A stretch of 64,000 bases of DNA from Sphingomonas rosea (GCF_039538065.1 NZ_BAABBR010000001.1:1526501-1590500), one strand, 5' to 3'. Counted from the stretch's first letter, positions 1-8,391 are shown. Numbers and translations: made by a program. Notes: a model not told the origin generated them from the letters alone.

Positions 1-1971
1 GGCGGCGGCGGCCTCGTCGATGGCCTCTTCGCAGGGACGGCCGGCGGGGTCGGCCGGGGCGGGCTCATCGATCTCAAAATCGACGGGCAGGTCTTCACGC
101 CCGGCACCGGTTCGACCGCGGTCGCGGCGCAGAGCCTGGGCTCGCTCGGTGGCGGCAACATCACCATCACCGCCAATGGCGCCGTTCGCGGCGGCAGCGG
201 CACCGGCACCGGGGCGGGCGTCCTCCTCGACGGCGGCAAGGACAATCTCCTCACCAGCAACCAGTCGCTCTCGGCGGTCTCGGGTCTCGCGGCGCGCGGC
301 ACCAGCGGAAACGATACCGTCGTCAACAATGGGCTCGCGGTCGGCAACTTCAGCCTTGGCGGCGGGACCAACGCGCTCCTCAACACGTTCGGGGCGACGC
401 TCGTCACCATCGATAGCATCGACCTGCGCGACGGGCCCGGCAGCGATGGCACCTTCACCAATGCCGGAACCCTGCTCCTCGGCCAGTCGGCGAGCCGCTA
501 TCCGCTCGATCTCGCGGCCGGCGACCGCTTCGTGCCGCTGCGCACGAACGATCCCACGACCGACGTGCTGCTCGGCACCAACGTCATCAGCAAGGTGGCG
601 CTCGACGGCAATCTCCTCCTCACTGCGTCGAGCAAGTCGTTCTGGGACGTCGCCTTCGGGCCTTATGCGTCCGACCAGATCAACGTCACGGGCAATGCGG
701 CGGTGAACGGGACGGCCGACATCACCCTGACCTGGCTCCAGAACAACAAGCCGGTGGCCCTGGTCACGACCGGCGGCACCGCCGCCGACAACGGGCTCAA
801 GGTCAAGGACACGCTGGCGATGGATTACCGGGTCCAGACCACAGGCAATGCGATCAACCTCGCCTTCACGAGCAACTTCGGGCAGCAGTTCCTGACCGCG
901 AACGAGCGCGCGCTGGGCCGCTCGCTCGACTCCGCGCTCAACGCGGGCGACTCCCCGACCATCGGTCGTCTGCTCGCGCTGCTCGGCAACCTCGAAAACG
1001 GGCAGGAGTCGACCTACAAGGCGATCTTTGCCGAGCTCGACCCGTCGATGTTCGCCGCGCCGCAGCTCCTCCAGTTCGACAGCGCGCGCCGGTTCGGTGC
1101 GGGCGTGCTCGGCTGCCGCGAGGCAGTCGACACGGGCAAGTCGTGCGTGTGGGGCGAAGTCGACGGCACGCGCTACCGGCGCGGCACCGAGCGCGGCGAA
1201 TATCGCTTCGACCAGGATGCGGGCGCACGCCTCCGGATGGGCTACCAGCATGGCCTCGGCAATGGCTGGACCGCAGGCATCTCGCTCGGCTTCGACGATA
1301 GCGGCAGGTTCAACTATGCCGGTGATCGCGCCGAAGGCTCGGCCGAGGGCTTCCACCTCGGCGTCGCGGCGTCGCGGCGGTTCGGCAAGAACGACGCCGC
1401 CCTCGCCAGCGTGGCGCTGAGCGGGGGGATCCAGACGGTCGACCTCACCCGCCGGCAGTCGATCTTCGTCAGCCGCACGGGCGTCAGCCACTACAAGACC
1501 GATTATCTCGGCGGCACGGCGCGCCTGTCCTACACCTTCGACATGGGGACGCTGTTTGCGCGGCCCGAACTTGAAGCCTCGATGTTCCGCCTCGGCCAGC
1601 AGCGCTTCGCCGAGCAGGGCCTCGAAGGGCTCGGGATCACCGGTCTCAAGCACCACGAGTGGATCGGCACGGCCTCGCCGCTCCTCAGCGTCGGCGCGCA
1701 TTTGTCGCCGACGATCACCCTGTCGCTCAAGGGCGGTGGCGTGTTCCACAACGAGGGCGCAATCACCGCCCCGCTGCGGCTGGTCGGAGAGAATGCGGGC
1801 GCCGATCCGGCGATGATCCGCAGCCTGTTCGACAAGAGCAGCTGGATGGGCGGCGCCGAGCTTCGGGTCACCGGATCGGGCGCCACTTCGCTCGACTTCG
1901 GCTACCGGATCGAAGCGGGCAAGTCGGTGCAGAGCCAGGAGGGCCGGCTGACCTTCCGCGCCCGCTTCTGA
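1..1971 (+). CDS. Autotransporter domain-containing outer membrane protein (5' partial)
   Basis: The frame is open from the first base of the window, so the gene begins upstream; 656 codons are visible before the TGA. The first ~220 residues are Gly/Asn/Thr-rich beta-helix-like passenger sequence with repeated short strands such as GGGNITITANG. The last ~270 residues look like a 12-strand autotransporter beta barrel, with alternating hydrophobic strands, many GYR/GFD turns and a terminal Phe (RFRARF), the usual outer-membrane assembly signal. Such proteins export their passenger to the cell surface through the barrel, often as adhesins. Two Cys about ten residues apart (LGCREA and KSCVWG) precede the barrel. 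The function of the passenger cannot be told from this fragment. Confidence 0.88.
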   Translation, partial: GGGGLVDGLFAGTAGGVGRGGLIDLKIDGQVFTPGTGSTAVAAQSLGSLGGGNITITANGAVRGGSGTGTGAGVLLDGGKDNLLTSNQSLSAVSGLAARGTSGNDTVVNNGLAVGNFSLGGGTNALLNTFGATLVTIDSIDLRDGPGSDGTFTNAGTLLLGQSASRYPLDLAAGDRFVPLRTNDPTTDVLLGTNVISKVALDGNLLLTASSKSFWDVAFGPYASDQINVTGNAAVNGTADITLTWLQNNKPVALVTTGGTAADNGLKVKDTLAMDYRVQTTGNAINLAFTSNFGQQFLTANERALGRSLDSALNAGDSPTIGRLLALLGNLENGQESTYKAIFAELDPSMFAAPQLLQFDSARRFGAGVLGCREAVDTGKSCVWGEVDGTRYRRGTERGEYRFDQDAGARLRMGYQHGLGNGWTAGISLGFDDSGRFNYAGDRAEGSAEGFHLGVAASRRFGKNDAALASVALSGGIQTVDLTRRQSIFVSRTGVSHYKTDYLGGTARLSYTFDMGTLFARPELEASMFRLGQQRFAEQGLEGLGITGLKHHEWIGTASPLLSVGAHLSPTITLSLKGGGVFHNEGAITAPLRLVGENAGADPAMIRSLFDKSSWMGGAELRVTGSGATSLDFGYRIEAGKSVQSQEGRLTFRARF

Positions 1972-2101
1972 CGGGGTAGGTTGCGCGTGGGGCAAGCCAA
2001 ACGACTTGGCCCGCTCGTCCTGGGGGGAGGGTCCGGACTGCTGACCTCGTGTCGCATTCCGAGCCGTCCGCTTTCGGCCAGTTGCGGATGCTCGGGGAAC
2101 A

Positions 2102-2133
2102 ATATGGTGGGCTGGCGAGCCAGCCCACCATAT
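2102..2133. repeat. Perfect 15-bp inverted repeat with 2-nt spacer
   Basis: Positions 2102-2116 (ATATGGTGGGCTGGC) are exactly reverse-complementary to 2119-2133, with GA between. The repeat lies 3 bp beyond the stop codon of the minus-strand recombinase, so it could terminate that transcript, but no T-tract follows on either strand. It also sits at the junction between the core autotransporter gene and the accessory block, so a recombination site or cruciform is equally possible. Confidence 0.7.
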
Positions 2134-2136
2134 CAC

Positions 2137-2769
2137 TCAAATCTCAGTCGCTTCGGAAAGCGCCAAAGCGTCTTCGACTTCTACGCCAAGGTATCGAACC
2201 GTCGTCTCGATCTTGGTATGCCCGAGCAAGATCTGCACTGCGCGCAGGTTACCTGTCTGCTTGTAGATCAGGGCTGCCTTCGTTCGCCGGAGTGAATGAG
2301 TGCCGTAGTCCTCTCGACGAAGTCCAATCGCCGTCACCCACTCGTCGACCAGACGAGCGTATTGCCGAGTGCTCATATGTGAAAGCCGGTCAACACGGCT
2401 GGGAAAGACATACTCGTCGAGCGAGCCACCGCGCCGCTCAAGCCACTGGAGCAGGCTCGTGCGAGCGGGCTCCAGAAGTTCGAACTGCACCGGACGGCCG
2501 GTCTTCTGCTGGACGATTATTGCTCGCTGGCGGATGCGGGCTCCGCTTACCAGCTCATCGATCTTGATCTTAACGAGGTCGCATCCGCGAAGCTTGCTGT
2601 CGATCGCTAGGTCGAAGAGGGCGCGATCGCGAAGGCGGTGTTCCTGCTCCAGGAAAAAGCGCACGGCCCAGACCTGCTTGGGTAGAAGCGGGCGCTTCGC
2701 ACCGAGCTTTCGGCCAACATTCCACGCGGGACGGTCTTCCTGACCGGGATCGTAGATTGCATGTCCCAT
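2137..2769 (-). CDS. Short tyrosine-type recombinase/integrase
   Basis: A 210-aa tyrosine recombinase consisting almost only of the catalytic domain; full phage integrases are usually 350-450 aa with an N-terminal arm-binding domain. The active-site set is visible: Arg61 (KLRG), Lys89 (QQKTGR), His158 and Arg161 (THSLRR), His184 (LLGHTK) and the nucleophile Tyr193 (VRYLG). The start is backed by GAGGAG seven bases upstream. The gene is the first of the accessory block and reads toward the autotransporter gene. Short stand-alone recombinases of this kind occur widely in alphaproteobacterial islands. Whether it mobilises this block is inference, because no matching attachment repeat was found. 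Confidence 0.88.
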   Translation of the reverse strand: MGHAIYDPGQEDRPAWNVGRKLGAKRPLLPKQVWAVRFFLEQEHRLRDRALFDLAIDSKLRGCDLVKIKIDELVSGARIRQRAIIVQQKTGRPVQFELLEPARTSLLQWLERRGGSLDEYVFPSRVDRLSHMSTRQYARLVDEWVTAIGLRREDYGTHSLRRTKAALIYKQTGNLRAVQILLGHTKIETTVRYLGVEVEDALALSEATEI

Positions 2770-2990
2770 GCTTCATCTCCTCAGGCCAACAGCGGCCGAG
2801 GAGAAAACGAACTAAGAGGCTGTGCATGGTGCGAAGTGGGATGGCGGGCTCTAGGCGCTCGAAGGCAGACAGCAGACATTCGCCAGTGAGAAGTACGACG
2901 CCATGGATGATCAGCGACGGCTTACCTTTGAAGAGATACCTCGCTCAGGCCTCAACTGACTTGTAGACTATGCGTAAGAGGAAACTGGTC

Positions 2991-3275
2991 ATGAGAAAGC
3001 ATACGGGCAAGACACCCTCCGAGGTTCGAATCGCACTTCGTCTGCCAACCGACACGTTAGCTCTCATCGACCAGGCCGCAGCAGCGCTGGGCAAGTCACG
3101 CTCCGAGTTTATTCTCGATAGCGTGCGACCCCGGTCGATCGACGCAGTTCTCGACCAACGCGTGTTCGAGCTTGATGAAGTGCAGACAGCTCACTTCCTA
3201 GATGTCATGACGACCCCCCCGAAAGCTAACCAGGCACTCAAAGCTCTGATGCACAAGCGGCCTATTTGGGATTGA
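2991..3275 (+). CDS. DUF1778 family antitoxin (TacA-like), orphan
   Basis: A 94-aa protein starting MRKHTGK. An ATG 21 bases upstream is in frame, but AAGAGGAAA sits about 7 bases before the ATG at 2991, which favours this start. Residues ~9-45 form a ribbon-helix-helix segment (RIALRLPTDTLALIDQAA, then GKSRSEFIL), followed by a C-terminal toxin-binding tail ending MHKRPIWD. DUF1778 antitoxins normally repress their own operon and neutralise a downstream GNAT acetyltransferase toxin that acylates charged tRNA. Here no GNAT gene follows: the next 170 bases hold no coding frame and then run into a convergent gene. It is therefore a solitary antitoxin or the remnant of a TA pair. Confidence 0.85.
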   Translation: MRKHTGKTPSEVRIALRLPTDTLALIDQAAAALGKSRSEFILDSVRPRSIDAVLDQRVFELDEVQTAHFLDVMTTPPKANQALKALMHKRPIWD

Positions 3276-3444
3276 GTATTGGCTTTGCCCTCGGATGCGC
3301 CGCAGCTGGTGGATAGCGGAACGGCGGCTTCCGTGTCCAGGGAGGCGCATAGCCGACATTCGCCGGAGCAAGAGGCTGCTGCTCACCGAAGCCACTGGGC
3401 AGACCCCTGAGGCATACGCCCGTCCAGCGTTGAGATGGCTTGCA

Positions 3445-4431
3445 TCAGCTCGTCGTACCTGACCACCTGACGCAGGAGATGTGATCTTCGCCCCGTGAGT
3501 AATAGTGACACTTGTTGGCATTGCGGCAGCCGTCATGCGGCTCAGCCAAAAAGGCGGGGTTGGCGATAAGGTCGCGGCAGATGCCCAAATGAGCGTTAGT
3601 GGGAAGGGCGGCGGCATTGGCGCTAGCCCGTCCCGAGACGATGAATGACCGCTTCGGATGCCGAACTGCGACTGCAACGCTCTCAAGGTGCCGCGCGAGA
3701 AGGATCTCGGGTCTGGCCGGATATATGAGGCGCTTGTCGATGTTATAGAAGCCGGAGGAAAGGTCGATGAAGTCGAACGGCAGTCCGCAGAGAAGATCCT
3801 GCGCACGCTCGGCGCCCTCCTCATCGAACGCGCTGTGGCCGGTGCGCAGCGATATCCGCAGGGAACTTTCAATGCCCTGAGATCGCAACCAGTCAGCCAA
3901 GCTAGCTAGCTCGTCACGCACGTATGCCGCGTGCGGATTGAGCCGATCATCGACTAACAAGCTAAGCAGATAGCCGTGAGCGGCATGTATCTGAACATGG
4001 CGGAAGCCATGTCCGATCGCCAAGGTTCCACCTGTGCGGAACGCCTCCGTGAGACGGGCAAGGTCGGCACGACTATGCTGGTGGACCAAAGATCGGGCCT
4101 GATCGAGAACCTGGTCTCCATTGGTGGTCAGGAACTTGCGGGCTCCCTGATATCCCTTCCAGGCGGTCGCGAGCTGCACGCCGGGATTCGAACCGGCATC
4201 CGAGATGGCAGCGGCCACGCGCCCCCAGACTGGACTGCTGCCGATAGTTGGCGTGGATCGATTGCTACCATACCCGCCGGGCACAACGACGTTGCCGACG
4301 ATGGCGCAGTACAGGTTGGACGAACTTCGCTCCCGGTAGAAATCGACGTAGCGGCAATCGGGGTCGCCTTCCGTGACGAAGCCGGTGTTCACTCCCAGGA
4401 AGAAGACCCGCCTATCGCTCAAGCCCGCCAT
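3445..4431 (-). CDS. Old-yellow-enzyme-like NADH:flavin oxidoreductase
   Basis: About 328 aa from the chosen ATG (MAGLSDRR); in-frame ATGs also lie at 4440, 4443 and 4488. The protein has the TIM-barrel pattern of FMN-dependent Old Yellow Enzymes: a VQLATAW strand where the family has QL-x-HAGR, the strong motif VQIHAAHGYLLS, a RISL strand, FIDLSSGFYN, and a late ICRDLIANPAFL segment for FMN phosphate binding. A Cys cluster (DGCRNANKC, then HISC) resembles the iron-sulfur region of the 2,4-dienoyl-CoA reductase branch but has three Cys, not four. It overlaps the end of the MazG-like gene by about 20 bases, so it is the third gene of a coupled minus-strand cassette. The substrate is unknown. 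Confidence 0.75.
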   Translation of the reverse strand: MAGLSDRRVFFLGVNTGFVTEGDPDCRYVDFYRERSSSNLYCAIVGNVVVPGGYGSNRSTPTIGSSPVWGRVAAAISDAGSNPGVQLATAWKGYQGARKFLTTNGDQVLDQARSLVHQHSRADLARLTEAFRTGGTLAIGHGFRHVQIHAAHGYLLSLLVDDRLNPHAAYVRDELASLADWLRSQGIESSLRISLRTGHSAFDEEGAERAQDLLCGLPFDFIDLSSGFYNIDKRLIYPARPEILLARHLESVAVAVRHPKRSFIVSGRASANAAALPTNAHLGICRDLIANPAFLAEPHDGCRNANKCHYYSRGEDHISCVRWSGTTS

Positions 4432-4765
4432 AGCGATCATCATTCTGGGCCATTTTGGTGAGGATGTCCTGCTCAAGGTCCCCACCAAGAATGGTCGAAA
4501 TCCGGAAAAGATAGATGGCAGCGTCGGCCACTTCCTCGCGTAGATGGGCAGCCACCTCGTCCAGCCTAGGGCCGTGATAGCGCGGATTGGTAAAACTCAG
4601 CCCCACCTTCTTCAGCTGATTGGCGAACTCGCCGATCTCGCCAACTAAGCCAACCAGTTCCCGCGACAGCTGATCATGGCGCTCAGCGTCGGATGAAAAG
4701 GTTACGCTGAAGCCTCGACGCTCGTCGGCGGCAATCTGGCGTCTCACGATGGAAGAAAAGTCCAC
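4412..4765 (-). CDS. MazG-like nucleotide pyrophosphohydrolase
   Basis: A 117-aa all-alpha NTP pyrophosphohydrolase starting at a GTG (VDFSSIV). The start is set by GCGGAGGAA upstream and by a TAGTG overlap with the stop codon of the preceding gene, indicating translational coupling. The metal-binding pattern of the fold is visible: ELVGLVGEIGEFANQL (E-x-x-E helix) and LREEVADAAIYLFRI (E-E-x-x-D helix). The family hydrolyses (d)NTPs to monophosphate and pyrophosphate. Being fused operonically to a dCTP-deaminase-like protein suggests a role in nucleotide sensing or depletion, which is inference. A reading frame continues upstream of the GTG, but it lies within the neighbouring gene and shows no family similarity. 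Confidence 0.8.
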   Translation of the reverse strand: MDFSSIVRRQIAADERRGFSVTFSSDAERHDQLSRELVGLVGEIGEFANQLKKVGLSFTNPRYHGPRLDEVAAHLREEVADAAIYLFRISTILGGDLEQDILTKMAQNDDRYGGLER

Positions 4766-5541
4766 TAGCCATTCCTCCGCACGAAATTCAGAAGCAACGA
4801 CCCGACCGCGATGATGGCTGCGGCCACGAGACTGGTCGCGACACCAGTCAGACCCTCGATCAGCTTGTTTTGCACCAGAAAGATCGCCAGCGAGTTGATA
4901 ATGATGGCGATCACGAGACCAATGTTGGTCCATTGCTGATTGATCTCAAGGCGCCGGATCACGGATCGGGTTGCCTTTGGCAGCAGCGCCAGGCTTTCCT
5001 GTTTCTCGGACTGCACGCGTGGATCATCGGTGACCTGCGCATGGGTTTTCTGCAGATGTGTCTTGATTGGCCAAATGCCCATCTGAAAGCCGTGCTGCCC
5101 AGCATAGAGCCGGGTTGCTGCGCCGCTAAGTCGGCAGAATTCGGCTTTAGCGATAGGCTCTCCTTGCGGCAGCTCAATATATTTGTCGCTGATGTTCTGG
5201 GTGACAATCCCAAGATTGCCGCTGAACCCGGGGTCAGCATAGGTTGCAACCGCGCTTAGACCTACACTGAATAGGGAACCCTTACTAACAACTTTCACCG
5301 ATACGTTGGACGGTGTCTCGAGCTCTTCAGCAGTAATTAGCACAACTCGGTGCCCTGGCTTAATCAACGCGTGCTGACCGGGCTGAAGCTCAATGCGCGC
5401 ACCATCTTCCGTAAGATCATAATAAACGTCGCCAAGGCGGAGCTCGTAGCACGCACCATTCAAGCGATTTAGGTCAGCGTTTCTGACCAATCGCCCCGCT
5501 ACGATCTCAGCTTCGATGTCATTGTCGTTCAGAACTGCCAT
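4765..5541 (-). CDS. Membrane-anchored dCTP deaminase/dUTPase-fold protein with degenerate active site
   Basis: 258 aa, start ATG preceded by GAGGGG. Residues 1-146 align well with bacterial dCTP deaminase: NDNDIEAEIVAGRL at the N-terminus, LNGACYELRLG, then YADPGFSGNLGIVTQN and the closing LPQGEPIAKAEF. Compared with the E. coli enzyme as I recall it, the catalytic Glu138 position is Val113, Ser111 is Gly88 and Arg115 is Ser92 (SKGSLFSVGL instead of GRSSLARLGL), so deaminase activity is doubtful. After a ~50-aa linker, two hydrophobic helices (about 206-224 and 232-254) precede a basic tail, a hairpin membrane anchor unusual for this family. It is first in a cassette with the MazG-like and OYE-like genes. 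A membrane-bound nucleotide sensor is the most plausible reading. Confidence 0.78.
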   Translation of the reverse strand: MAVLNDNDIEAEIVAGRLVRNADLNRLNGACYELRLGDVYYDLTEDGARIELQPGQHALIKPGHRVVLITAEELETPSNVSVKVVSKGSLFSVGLSAVATYADPGFSGNLGIVTQNISDKYIELPQGEPIAKAEFCRLSGAATRLYAGQHGFQMGIWPIKTHLQKTHAQVTDDPRVQSEKQESLALLPKATRSVIRRLEINQQWTNIGLVIAIIINSLAIFLVQNKLIEGLTGVATSLVAAAIIAVGSLLLNFVRRNG

Positions 5542-6006
5542 GTTGCCCCTCGAATTTCAGCGGCAACCTCGTTCGCCGCGCAAACCCCGTCGCCTCTGCG
5601 TGTTGCTGGTGGCGCCGTTTGCAATGCTACGTCAGGCGAGATTGCACCGAATAGACACGAGCTTGTGACCTTGTTCGCTCACCGGTGGCAAGTGCCGAAG
5701 GCGAAGCTGCAGCCGTAAGATCGACTGCGGACACAGCAGTGCTACCGCAATGCGGATCGCACTGCTCGAGACTAGGGTGTGAAGACACTTGCGCTCGAAA
5801 AATCTGCATCGACACTTACCGCCGAGCTGGACGAAATTCGGCATTCTTATGAGAGCCGAAGCAGTTGCCGCTTAAGCACAGGGCTGTAGGTTCTCGATCT
5901 TCCCCGCCGCCGCCGAGGTGCAACTAAGGCTAAACTTCTTGTCGCCAACCTCTGCTGACCATAACGATCACGGTTAAGGCGGCGAGTGCTAGATGAGGCG
6001 GGCAGT
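5542..6006. other. 465-bp divergent intergenic region
   Basis: This gap separates the minus-strand dCTP-deaminase-like cassette from the plus-strand ATPase operon, so it should hold promoters for both. Short minus-strand frames at 5627-5844 lack family similarity and a convincing ribosome site. A GAGG at about 5994 precedes the chosen ATPase start at 6007. I see no repeat or recognisable operator. Confidence 0.5.
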
Positions 6007-7371
6007 ATGACGGTGCCGGGTAAGGAAAAGGCTGTTGCGTATCCGACTAAGGCCTTCTTCGTGCGCATGATCACCCGCGACATCAGTCTCGAGGACTGCA
6101 TTTTGGACTTGATCGACAACAGCGTCGACGGCGCCTGGAGCCAGGAAGGCAGTCGGCCAATGGGGTTGGCCGACGGCGCCGATCTGTCCAGCTACAGGAT
6201 CGAGATCGAGGCGGGACCGGAAGCATTCGTCATCAGGGACAACTGCGGTGGCATGACGCTGGACGCCGCCGCCGATCACGCCTTCAGCTTCGGTCGCAGC
6301 TCGCTCTCAGAGCACGACGAGTACAGCATCGGGGTCTATGGCATCGGCATGAAGCGCGCCGTGTTCAAGTTGGGCTCGGAAATTCGGGTGCGCAGCACCT
6401 TCACCAGTGAGGACGGCAACCGAATGTCGTTCGCGGTCCCGATCAACGTCATCGACTGGCTCGGGAGCGACGCCCCGCCGTGGGACTTCGATATCGTGGA
6501 CGACGATCCGCTCGATGCCGACGGAGTCGAGATCGTCGTGAGGTCGTTAACTCAAGGCTCGTCCACCTCCTTCTCCAGCCCGGCTTTCCTGCAGAACCTG
6601 AAGCGTACGATCGCACGGGACTATTCCTTCCATCTACTGCGGGGTCTCCGCATCTTTCTCAATGGCGAACCCGTTACGGGGTGGGCCATCGAACTGCGGC
6701 AAAGCGACGAGTTCGTACCGGTCCGCATGGAATACGAGGACGAAGTGGAGGGCCAGCCGGTCTCGATCGAGATCATCGGCGGCATGGCCGCGCCACCGCC
6801 AGAGAGCATCGATCCGGACGAGAGTGAGGAAGGCGACCGTCGCTACGGATGGTACGTCGTCTGCAACGGCCGCATTGTACTGGCCGCCGACAAGTCGCAA
6901 ATCACGGGCTGGGGAACCGAGGGGTGGCCTCAGTGGCATTACCAGTACGCTGGCTTTATCGGTATTATCTTCTTCACTGCCGCCAAGGCGTCTGCCCTCC
7001 CGCTCACCACCACAAAGAGGAGCGTAGACACTTCGTCGGAGGTGTACCGCCGCGCTCGACCCAGGATGCGCGAAGTATCCAAGTCCTGGATCTCGTATAC
7101 GAACCAGCGCAAGCAGGCCCTCGAAGAAGCCAGGCGAAAAGAGAACGCCGCGGTCGCCGTTCCGCTCGCCGCGGTCGCCTCCCGCAGCGCTGTCACTCTC
7201 CCGACGCTTGTTCCAAAGCCGGTCGAGAAGCCGGCCAACATCAATTACTCGGTACCGGTAACCCGCATGAAGAAGATGGCCAAAGCGCTCGGCAGCATCA
7301 ACATGCCGTATCGTGAGGTCGGGCTGAAGACGTTCGACTACGCCTACGACGACCTCGTTGGAGACGATTGA
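6007..7371 (+). CDS. GHKL (MutL/MORC-like) ATPase of a restriction-type operon
   Basis: 454 aa from ATG 6007 (MTVPGKEK), favoured over a GTG at 5986 because GAGG lies 8 bases before it. The Bergerat ATP-binding motifs are clear: the N box CILDLIDNSVDGA with Asn38 for Mg and Asp34 where MutL has its catalytic Glu; the G1 box VIRDNCGGM; and the G2 box SIGVYGIGMKRAVF. A second domain follows (about 210-380), then a charged linker rich in Arg, Glu and Ala (about 360-390). GHKL ATPases of this type cycle as ATP-driven clamps and are known in prokaryotic restriction-modification-like operons. The next gene starts inside its stop codon (TGATG), and a C5-methyltransferase and Vsr nuclease follow, which supports that role. 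Confidence 0.85.
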   Translation: MTVPGKEKAVAYPTKAFFVRMITRDISLEDCILDLIDNSVDGAWSQEGSRPMGLADGADLSSYRIEIEAGPEAFVIRDNCGGMTLDAAADHAFSFGRSSLSEHDEYSIGVYGIGMKRAVFKLGSEIRVRSTFTSEDGNRMSFAVPINVIDWLGSDAPPWDFDIVDDDPLDADGVEIVVRSLTQGSSTSFSSPAFLQNLKRTIARDYSFHLLRGLRIFLNGEPVTGWAIELRQSDEFVPVRMEYEDEVEGQPVSIEIIGGMAAPPPESIDPDESEEGDRRYGWYVVCNGRIVLAADKSQITGWGTEGWPQWHYQYAGFIGIIFFTAAKASALPLTTTKRSVDTSSEVYRRARPRMREVSKSWISYTNQRKQALEEARRKENAAVAVPLAAVASRSAVTLPTLVPKPVEKPANINYSVPVTRMKKMAKALGSINMPYREVGLKTFDYAYDDLVGDD

Positions 7372-8315
7372 TGGCGTCCTTCGATGTGGTCAATTATAGT
7401 CTGCGCCCGAGCAAAAGCATCCAGCGGCAGCTCGTCTTCGAAGGTGTGAAGAAGCTCCAGGCGCAGCTAGATCTCGACCGCTTGGTGTACGTCGGGTTCG
7501 GCTCGATCTGGTTCACCGACTTCGTTCTCGCGCACAAGCTGCTGGGCGTCGACGACATGGTTTCAATTGAAAGCAACGAAGTCGGCTATCGGCGCGCCGT
7601 CTTCAACTCGCCTTATGCGACTGTTCGTGTCCGGCACGGTTTCTCGTCGGCGGTCCTGCCGTCCCTCTACGAGGACGAAATCGTCCGTGGGCGACCTTGG
7701 CTGGTGTGGCTGGACTACGATAAGGAGTTCAACGCCGACCTGAAGGAGGACGTCGTCGCCCTGGTCGAGAACGCACCGACCAACAGCATCCTTCTCGTGA
7801 CCTTCAATGGAAACGAGATGAAGTACGACAAGGCTCCCGAACGCCCCGAGCATCTTAAGCGGCTCTTCGGCTCCGTGGTCCCGGACGACCTGCCGACCAG
7901 GGCATGCAAAGACGATCGGATGCAGGAAACGCTAGCCGACTTCTCGCTTCAGATGATGCAGTCTGTCGCCGCGGATCTCGCCAGGCCTGGCGGCTTCGTG
8001 CCCGCATTCCGTCTTATTTATCGCGATGTCGCTCCGATGGTCACCGTGGGAGGCGTCCTTCCGGCAAGAGGGGCGGCCCGGATCGCTTCCGAGGTCGTCC
8101 GGGCTGCCGATTGGCCTTGCCGGCCCCAAAAACCCATCGTGGCGCCGCATCTCACGGTGCGGGAGGCGGCTTCGCTTCAGAGCAGATTGCCTTGTGTCGG
8201 CCGCCTGGAGCGTGCGGACGTGCAGGCACTCGGCTTCGACTTGGAAGACGACCAGCTAGAAGCTTTTCAGGCCTACTACCGGCATTACCCGGCCTATGCA
8301 CAGATTGTGGCATGA
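7371..8315 (+). CDS. Methyltransferase-like (Rossmann) component of the GHKL-Dcm-Vsr operon
   Basis: 314 aa beginning at the ATG that overlaps the ATPase stop codon; a TTG one codon earlier is possible but less likely. Residues 39-51 (VYVGFGSIWFTDF) resemble the glycine-rich motif I of class I SAM-dependent methyltransferases. SIESNE (65-70) fits the acidic ribose-binding loop, and WLDYDKEF (113-120) and SILLVTFNGNEMKYD fit later strands. No DNA-methylase catalytic motif (PCQ, NPPY, DPPY) is present, so the substrate is unknown; O-methyltransferase-like is a structural description only. The tight coupling suggests that it works with the ATPase, perhaps as a specificity or signalling partner, which is inference. 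Confidence 0.6.
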   Translation: MASFDVVNYSLRPSKSIQRQLVFEGVKKLQAQLDLDRLVYVGFGSIWFTDFVLAHKLLGVDDMVSIESNEVGYRRAVFNSPYATVRVRHGFSSAVLPSLYEDEIVRGRPWLVWLDYDKEFNADLKEDVVALVENAPTNSILLVTFNGNEMKYDKAPERPEHLKRLFGSVVPDDLPTRACKDDRMQETLADFSLQMMQSVAADLARPGGFVPAFRLIYRDVAPMVTVGGVLPARGAARIASEVVRAADWPCRPQKPIVAPHLTVREAASLQSRLPCVGRLERADVQALGFDLEDDQLEAFQAYYRHYPAYAQIVA

Positions 8316-8391
8316 GGCGACCGAAGCTCACCGTCGAGTTCGGAGCCGAACCACGGTCGACATATCGACGTCTGGCCGTAGCAGCTCTGCC

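Noticed and set aside
2757..2966. 69-codon plus-strand frame upstream of the DUF1778 gene
   Set aside because: It has no ribosome site and an Arg/Ser-rich composition typical of a shadow frame, and it overlaps the recombinase promoter region.
5627..5844. Two short minus-strand frames in the divergent gap
   Set aside because: No ribosome site, no family similarity, and they would block the promoter of the downstream cassette.
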